Source: Euperipatoides rowelli (Eukaryota; Onychophora; Udeonychophora; Euonychophora; Peripatopsidae). From it: a DNA stretch of 13,571 nt. Every line of letters starts with the position of its first letter. Positions within the stretch are counted from its first letter, which is position 1. Both the position numbers and the translations under genes were made by a program. This document shows positions 8,981-13,571 of this stretch, piece after piece. Where the stretch lies: the NCBI GenBank assembly GCA_003024985.2, contig PXIH01S0009554.1; one strand, written 5' to 3'. The notes below the pieces were generated by a model. That model was not told where the DNA came from and did not search any database. It worked only from the letters and a program-made list of their open reading frames with translations.

Positions 8981-9338
8981 CCAAGGTACCATGGTCGAGT
9001 GGTCTTGTACCCAGCTAGGGTATGCTTGTCCATTTAAGGGGATCAGGTTCGATCCCTGGGCAGCCCCGAGGCTGAAGGATGGTGAAATTTTATTTCGCCG
9101 TCGTATGGCATCGAGGCTTTTTCTCATTGTAGATTGATATAATACTTGAAATTTGGATGGAAAATGGGTTTATGGCACATGGACAAAGGAAATGGAATCC
9201 GAATTTAGTTGACGGACATGTGAAAAGCATCACTGTTGTATCCTGTATACAAAGATTGTAAACGATACAAATGTACATATTGTAAATAAAGTGATGTTTC
9301 GCCTTTGGACGAAACATATATTTTTTTTAAAAAAAAAA
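8981..9338 (+). mobile_element. tRNA-derived SINE, inserted in the XPG-like pseudogene
   Basis: The head is tRNA-like, with an A box TGGTCGAGTGG (8992-9002) and a B box GGTTCGATCCC (9046-9056). The 43-bp gap suits a Leu- or Ser-type tRNA ancestor with a long variable arm. A body of about 220 bp of unknown origin follows, then AATAAA (9284-9289), a perfect 8-bp hairpin (ATGTTTCG 9294-9301, CGAAACAT 9310-9317) and a T8A10 tail (9321-9338). Such 3' hairpins are usually the part recognised by a partner LINE RT. It is flanked by direct repeats TAATGCAGATTAG and TAATGCAGCTTAG. Its insertion splits the nuclease pseudogene between the LYIVMQ and FFKHKNHPF segments. Confidence 0.85.
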
Positions 9339-9351
9339 TAATGCAGCTTAG
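9339..9351 (+). repeat. Right target-site duplication of the SINE
   Basis: TAATGCAGCTTAG directly follows the A tail. Dropping the SINE plus one duplication restores continuity of the surrounding nuclease pseudogene, which shows that this is the true boundary. Confidence 0.85.
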
Positions 9352-9696
9352 TATGAGTGACATGAGAATATTCTTCAAACATAAAAATCATCCTTTTCCT
9401 CACTTCGAACTATCTGATGGGGAAAAAATTATGCTTTGTAAAGAAATCTGACCTACTTAAATTTTTGATTAAGAACATCCAGAATGATTCTCCTGATTTC
9501 ATTAATTTAAGCTTCTTGATGGCACTGTTGTGATACACTTGATCCCCATTACTAACATTGCAACAATAATGAGTATGATGATCAGGTTTTTGTTCCACAC
9601 ATTATAAAGCATTTAGAAAAATCTAGAATACCTAGCATACATCATCATAATATCCAGTGACAGAGCTATTATTCCAGGAGCTGATCAATCCATGGT

Positions 9697-9787
9697 ACAA
9701 TGTGATCATGAGGAATAGATAGTACAATGTGATCATGAGACAATGTGATCATGAGACAATGTGATCATGAGACAATGTGATCATGAG
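9697..9787 (+). repeat. 16-bp minisatellite within the pseudogene
   Basis: ACAATGTGATCATGAG occurs four times head to tail without mismatch (9724-9787). A fifth copy at 9697-9712 is separated by 11 bp, and the shared block there is 18 bp, starting GTACAATG. The last 12 bases of the unit encode Cys-Asp-His-Glu, the residues just before the conserved ADTR of the nuclease core. The array therefore arose by duplicating the codons of a conserved motif. Each unit contains the palindrome TGATCA. The 16-bp unit shifts frame with every copy and adds stops. Confidence 0.95.
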
Positions 9788-10387
9788 AAAGCAGACACAA
9801 GGCTGCTTAACCACTTACTGGATTTCTTTTTGAGTGGTTATATCATCTGTTTGGTGCACACCAATAATACACATATATTGGGTAGCTTTTTGTACAGGTA
9901 AGAACTTTACATATGATCACATCAATGATATCTACAAAGACCTTGTGAAGGAAAATTATTTGGTCCTAAAAGCCTTTCACAGTTTCATGGGTTGTGATAC
10001 CACAGCTGAATTATTCAAATGAGACAATAGGTAAGCATGACATGCTTTCATAATGTAACACGTTTTAACCCACATGACACTACCTTCTTGTACAAAAATA
10101 TAAGTTGATTCTCAAAATGTTCAACTACTGGAATTACTTTACTGTTATTCTATATGATAAGACAGTGAACTTCTGCATGTGGCTGAAGTCAGGAAGGAGC
10201 TATTTTGCCAGAAGGGAAAGGCAATGTGACGCTTCCCCAATTGCATATCAGTGTGGCATATGGTATAAGAGTGAAAAAAAAGTTAACAACATGCACCTAA
10301 TCCAGAAGGTTGGGGCTGGACACTTAATGCAGATAGTCCATCATGGGTTCCTGTGTGTGAAACGTGTTACCTATTGCCTCAAAGGCC

Positions 10388-10486
10388 TGCATGTGCCTTT
10401 GTAGCACCAAATGCAAATGTAGAAAGGCTCATTGGAAATGTACAAAACTCTGCCATTGTTACTGTGTGGAAGTAAGGCAAGCATAA
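10388..10486 (+). pseudogene. C-terminal Cys-rich cluster of the XPG-like pseudogene
   Basis: A 32-codon frame ending in TAA at 10484-10486 has nine Cys residues: CMCLCSTKCKCRKAHWKC, then TKLCHCYC. It matches the CxCkxxCxxrCkCkkxxlxCTxLCxCxxxC tail of the same family, which probably binds zinc. It is in a third frame relative to the WGWTLNADSP segment (frame from 10296) and the YDKT segment (frame from 10105), so at least two frameshifts lie within the last 300 bp. Its survival in the right order and position independently confirms the family assignment. Confidence 0.75.
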
Positions 10487-10631
10487 ACTGCAAGTGGTGT
10501 ATGTCACTATATCAACACATTTATAGTTTATACAGTTATGACAATAGACATCAAAGGCTTTAAAACCATTCTTCAAACTTTTATGTCATTTAGTTTTATA
10601 TGTTATTTCAATTGATTCATTTTTATGTGTT

Positions 10632-10863
10632 GTAATAAAAATCCATCTGCTGCTTTTCTAAATGGGATAATTATATTCAGTGATGTTGAAAATGTTTAGA
10701 AAACAAAATTTTAATCCTAGGTTGCTTCAAAACCTAGATATTAATAGTTATATGCTTTTACATGGTGGCCATCTTGAAAAGTCAAGCTTGTGTCTGGAAA
10801 AGGTGGTTCCTATATAAAAAATAGAAAGCTATAATGATAACCAGCATGTGAAAAAAAATTGAT
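10632..10863 (-). repeat. Right inverted repeat of the XPG-carrying element
   Basis: Inverse copy of 7633-7849. It begins about 145 bp after the pseudogene stop and ends at the perfect 21-bp block 10843-10863. Beyond that the two flanks diverge. Confidence 0.75.
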
Positions 10864-11149
10864 GCTTTTGTAAGGAATGTTCACATCAACCTCCAGTTTG
10901 ATTCTAAGCTGCTGTACTACATGTTTTTCTATTAATTTTGAATATTTGCATTAAAATATCAAGAAACTTAAATGTCATTTACTGTTCTATATGGTATGAA
11001 AATATTGGTCTTGTCCACACCTATCTAACATGTTACAAATCTTTTTAGTCTGAATCGTTCTCAAAAGATTCATAATAGACATTTTTTATGAATATTATTA
11101 CATAACTGTTATTAATTCCTAATCATAAATCTACTTAGAGAACATGTCT
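10864..11149. other. AT-rich stretch, nothing recognised
   Basis: No frames or motifs on either strand. It lies between the right inverted repeat and the second copy of the dispersed repeat. Confidence 0.5.
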
Positions 11150-11640
11150 TTGAAGAAACAAAAAGTGGTACTATTTAAATTACAAGATCTGTTCCAATGT
11201 AAAATTATATACAGCAACATCATAAAAAGCAAATTAGATATGTAGTCTATTGGAGAAATTTGCCCCTAACTCCCTCCAAATTATCTGATTGACTCAGGGA
11301 TGGATTTGTTAAACTCAGAGTCCGAATAGGCTATAATGTCAAGATCCTAGATACATTTTGAGGATTACATGGAAATATCCATAACTTAGCCATTTTTCAT
11401 TGAATCAATTCCAAACTGGTCCAAATTAACTGAGAAGATTCATTGCACATTTCCTGCTCTGATTGAATTCAGCAATCATCAAAAATTCCTGGAAAAATAA
11501 TTTACAGAACAACTAGAAAAGTTGGTACTTCTGGTTTGAACTTTGCCAAATTTCATCTATTTCCTGTGATTTCCTGTAACACTTATAACAACTTTTGGCT
11601 CAAATCAGAGAATGTTTCATAGTGGGGCAATAAACAATTC
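11150..11640 (-). repeat. Dispersed repeat, copy B, with possible gag zinc-knuckle remnant
   Basis: 11150-11490 is the partner of 6383-6690 and carries about 60 extra bases near 11390-11450. On the minus strand, just upstream of it (about 11630-11515), a frame with one stop reads AKSCYKCYRKSQEIDEIW. This may be a broken CX2C zinc knuckle of the same gag-like family seen beside copy A. The repeat match is clear; the zinc-knuckle reading is weak. Confidence 0.55.
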
Positions 11641-12273
11641 TATAATTCACACTAATATAACATCACTTCTAGCATAATTAGGTATTGATTTTTGAGAAAT
11701 GCAGGTTAGTGACATCGTAAGCCAACAACTAATCAAATTAAAGCTAATATTTTGTCATATTCTGATTAATCAAAAATTTAAAAATTCACCAAAAGACCCA
11801 GTCAGATCAGAAAAGTCATTTCTAGTTGACCTGGAGTTAGAAATGTATCATGCTATCAGATCCTTCTACTTTTGTTGTTCATAATAATAATAATAATTTC
11901 GCTTATTAATCTTAAAATTGAACATATCTTTCAAAATGAAACAATGCATAGAAAATTTGTTTAACAGATGATAAAGAATATTCCAAACATAATGAAAGGT
12001 TCATAAAAATTTACTTTTTTTTAAAAAAGACGAATTTCTTATCTTTTAGTATATTTTTTTTATAATAAAATATACTATAAAAAAGTATTAATTTTTTTTT
12101 TTTTTTTTTGTTAAATTTACTTATTATTACAAATGACTCGATGATGAAAAAAAAAACTCAAAATGAAAAAAATACTTTATTTTCCGACACAATGACCAAA
12201 TGACTCAAATCGAGAAACTTAAATGTCAAATTGACCGTTAAACTTCAATGGCGCTGCTTTACAAACGTATGGC
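11641..12273. other. AT-rich stretch with simple repeats and a hairpin
   Basis: No coding frame is supported; the 61-codon plus-strand frame at 11699-11884 has no motif. It contains a TAA-type triplet repeat (11881-11897), a perfect 11-bp inverted repeat TAGTATATTTT/AAAATATACTA (12047-12057 and 12067-12077), and a run of 18 T (12092-12109). Confidence 0.6.
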
Positions 12274-12591
12274 CAGTGGTAGGTCTATATGAGGGGTAAT
12301 ATGGCTTGAGCTCAGGGCTCCCACGTTTTAGAGGCCCCAAATCACAATGTAAAATATATACAGTAAGCTACTTGTAAAAGAAGCGATAGAACATAGAAGT
12401 GTAAAATAATGCCTATTTGGAATTTAGTTAAAATCGTAAAATTATTGTATTGTGGCTACTAGTCAGCACATAGAGAAACTTTCTTATACCTACATCTGTT
12501 TTTTAAATTTATTATTTAAAAATTAAAAAAAAAGGAGCCCTGAAAAAAACCCTAAAAGTACAGGGCCCTCATAAAGTTAGATCCACACCTG
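12274..12591. mobile_element. Non-autonomous hAT-like MITE, 318 bp
   Basis: The left end CAGTGGTAGGTCTA-TATGAGGGG matches the reverse complement of the right end, CAGGTGTGGATCTA-(5 bp)-TATGAGGGCCC. A subterminal perfect 9-bp inverted repeat, CAGGGCTCC (12313-12321) and GGAGCCCTG (12534-12542), lies at similar depths. CAG...CTG ends with GGGCCC-type subterminal blocks fit hAT elements. The expected 8-bp duplications would be CGTATGGC and ATAATGGA, which share only ATGG in register, so the target-site evidence is weak. The interior is AT-rich and non-coding, so any movement would depend on a transposase supplied elsewhere. Confidence 0.6.
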
Positions 12592-13571
12592 ATAATGGAC
12601 TGTACAGTATATAGGGTCTAGTGCCTACATAATTTTGATGAGAAAAGCCAGATTATAATCATTTTATTNTTATTTTAGTGAAATGTAGCGATGTCAAACA
12701 ATATTGAAAATAATTGGATGTTAAATTAAAATTTCTCTCACCAGGTGTTTGCTTTCATTTCTATGTAAGATGATGTCTAATAATACATTAGCCTATGTAC
12801 AGTATTCAGCCTTTTATACCATTGTAATAAAACTTAGATATTGTTCACTCATTTTTAAATAACATAAGGAAATTTGATGAATTAAACATACATTTTTTTT
12901 GGCAAAATAAAACTAAATTGACAAAATTTAAAATATCATTGATAATACACTATAATTTCTTAATTATAAAAATTGGTGCAGAATTAATTATTTTAATATT
13001 TTACATAGAATTTTGCATGAATATTCTGTAGTTATTTATAATACCTTTAAACTTATTCCCTTCTTATTCTCAGGTACAGTGTAGGAAAGTGCTGCCAACT
13101 AGAGCAGTTTTTCTTTTTTTTTTTAAAAAAAAAAAAAGTAAATAGCTAAACTTTGCTCGGAAGAAGAAGAAAAAATTCCGTTACACATCTTTAGAGCCAA
13201 CATTTGATATTAAAACAATGTTCTCCAAAATAGACTATTAATAATCTTTATTATCATTTTAGTATGTATTGAAATTACCTTCGAAACATTACATTGTTTA
13301 ATTAATTTATTTCTATATTTATCAATGCTATAAATTTCAAATCATAACTAAATATTCATGACCTTTCACCTTTCTCAAAAATGCTAAAAGAGCAGATGAA
13401 TTGGAATGAAATTCCTAATATAAAAGTTAAGGGTTTTAGCTAATCTTTAGAAAAGCTTAGCTAAAACTTTATAGCACCTGCTACTAATTTACTACAAAAA
13501 TAAAATGGCTTATCGGTGTCAAGTTATCTTTTTGGAAGTATTAGCGACATAAAAATATAATGGAAATAATA
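12592..13571. other. AT-rich stretch to the window edge, no gene
   Basis: No frame of note. It contains a T11A13 tract (13114-13137), a perfect 11-bp hairpin GTTTTAGCTAA/TTAGCTAAAAC (13433-13443 and 13457-13467, 13-base loop) and one N at 12669. Confidence 0.6.

Larger units (their letters stand above)
8172..10486 (+). pseudogene. XPG/FEN-like nuclease family protein with Cys-rich tail, multiply frameshifted
   Basis: This is a decayed copy of a large uncharacterised animal family. In order and over all three frames: WFFVLDHNNYA (about 8290-8325), PIHIQNMESLPKPIFKEF, then ILIDQTHE-stop-NN (about 8440-8465), FNELGNPVMDDSDIS (about 8668-8710), and KYMNQHAKCIKEIV. The SINE follows, and after it come FFKHKNHPFPHF and KSDLLKFLIKNIQ. 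Next are SFLDGTVVIHLIP, EYDDQVFVPHIIKHLEKSR (about 9570-9627), HEKADTRLLNHLLDFF (9782-), YWVAFCTGKNF, KAFHSFMGCDTTAELF (about 9970-10019), VILYDKT, PEGWGWTLNADSP, and the Cys-rich tail. HE(E/K)ADTR and GCDTT are the metal-binding type motifs of the XPG-like core. The usual DTDV block between them is missing, replaced around 9850-9870. The N-terminal third of the family is absent. No introns are evident. Seven or more frameshifts or stops make it inactive. Confidence 0.8.
7633..10863 (+). mobile_element. TIR DNA transposon carrying an XPG-like nuclease pseudogene (Academ-like)
   Basis: Inverted repeats at 7633-7849 and 10632-10863 enclose one intronless plus-strand pseudogene (8172-10486). The outermost 21 bp of each repeat are perfect inverse copies (7633-7653 and 10843-10863). 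About 145 bp separate the gene's stop from the right repeat. An XPG-like nuclease inside a terminal-inverted-repeat element is the published hallmark of the Academ superfamily, so that is the leading assignment, by inference. The element has been hit by a SINE (8981-9338), perhaps by a small TTAA-bounded element (7893-8043), and by a minisatellite expansion. Target-site duplications are not resolved: the flanks (...AAAAAA left, GCTTTT... right) do not match. Confidence 0.6.

Noticed and set aside
8992-9060. A functional tRNA gene
   Set aside because: A and B boxes are present, but no convincing acceptor stem or cloverleaf can be drawn, and the body continues into a SINE with target duplications.
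8897-9317. Two minus-strand open frames of about 75 codons
   Set aside because: They lie antisense over the SINE and its boundary; no protein motif, explained by the SINE sequence.
9724-9787. CRISPR-like array
   Set aside because: Units are 16 bp, directly adjacent with no spacers, in a eukaryotic pseudogene: a minisatellite.
10960-12233. Shared AGAAACTTAAATGTCA near 10963 and 12213
   Set aside because: A 16-bp match with no extension on either side; could be chance in AT-rich DNA.

Overview
This is an AT-rich eukaryotic window with no bacterial gene organisation. It is almost entirely transposable elements in various stages of decay, most likely from an invertebrate animal genome in draft assembly (single N bases at 447 and 12669). 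No intact host gene, rRNA or functional tRNA is visible. Element families point to a metazoan; I cannot name the species.

Left third (1-~4850): the first 47 bases are one terminus of a hAT-like DNA transposon that runs off the left edge. Directly next to it, on the minus strand, lies a nearly full-length two-ORF non-LTR retrotransposon (LINE). ORF1 (4813-3765) ends in zinc knuckles. ORF2 (3765-66) carries, in order, an APE-type endonuclease, reverse transcriptase, a connector, and a C-terminal Cys-rich finger. The ORFs overlap at a TAATG stop/start. At least one frameshift in ORF1, and one stop plus several frameshifts in ORF2, make it a pseudo-element.

Middle (about 4850-7630): AT-rich sequence with degraded fragments. 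These are a minus-strand coding-looking stretch of unknown family (5725-6001), a minus-strand retroviral-type gag-like fragment (about 6770-7065), and one copy (6383-6690) of a diverged repeat that recurs in the same orientation at 11150-11490.

The most interesting unit is 7633-10863. Inverted repeats of about 220-230 bp, estimated by eye at about 80% identity, enclose an intronless, multiply frameshifted plus-strand pseudogene (8172-10486). It belongs to the large uncharacterised animal family that has an XPG/FEN-like nuclease core (HEEADTR- and TGCD-type motifs) and a C-terminal Cys-rich tail. Together these resemble an autonomous DNA transposon of the Academ type. A tRNA-derived SINE (8981-9338) with 13-bp target-site duplications interrupts the gene. 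A 16-bp minisatellite (9724-9787) has grown from the codons of its conserved Cys-Asp-His-Glu motif, and a small TTAA-bounded element may sit inside the left repeat.

Right part (10864-13571): the second copy of the direct repeat, simple repeats and A/T hairpins, a 318-bp non-autonomous hAT-like MITE (12274-12591), and otherwise featureless AT-rich sequence. The window therefore reads as a nested graveyard of transposons, not as a set of cooperating genes.
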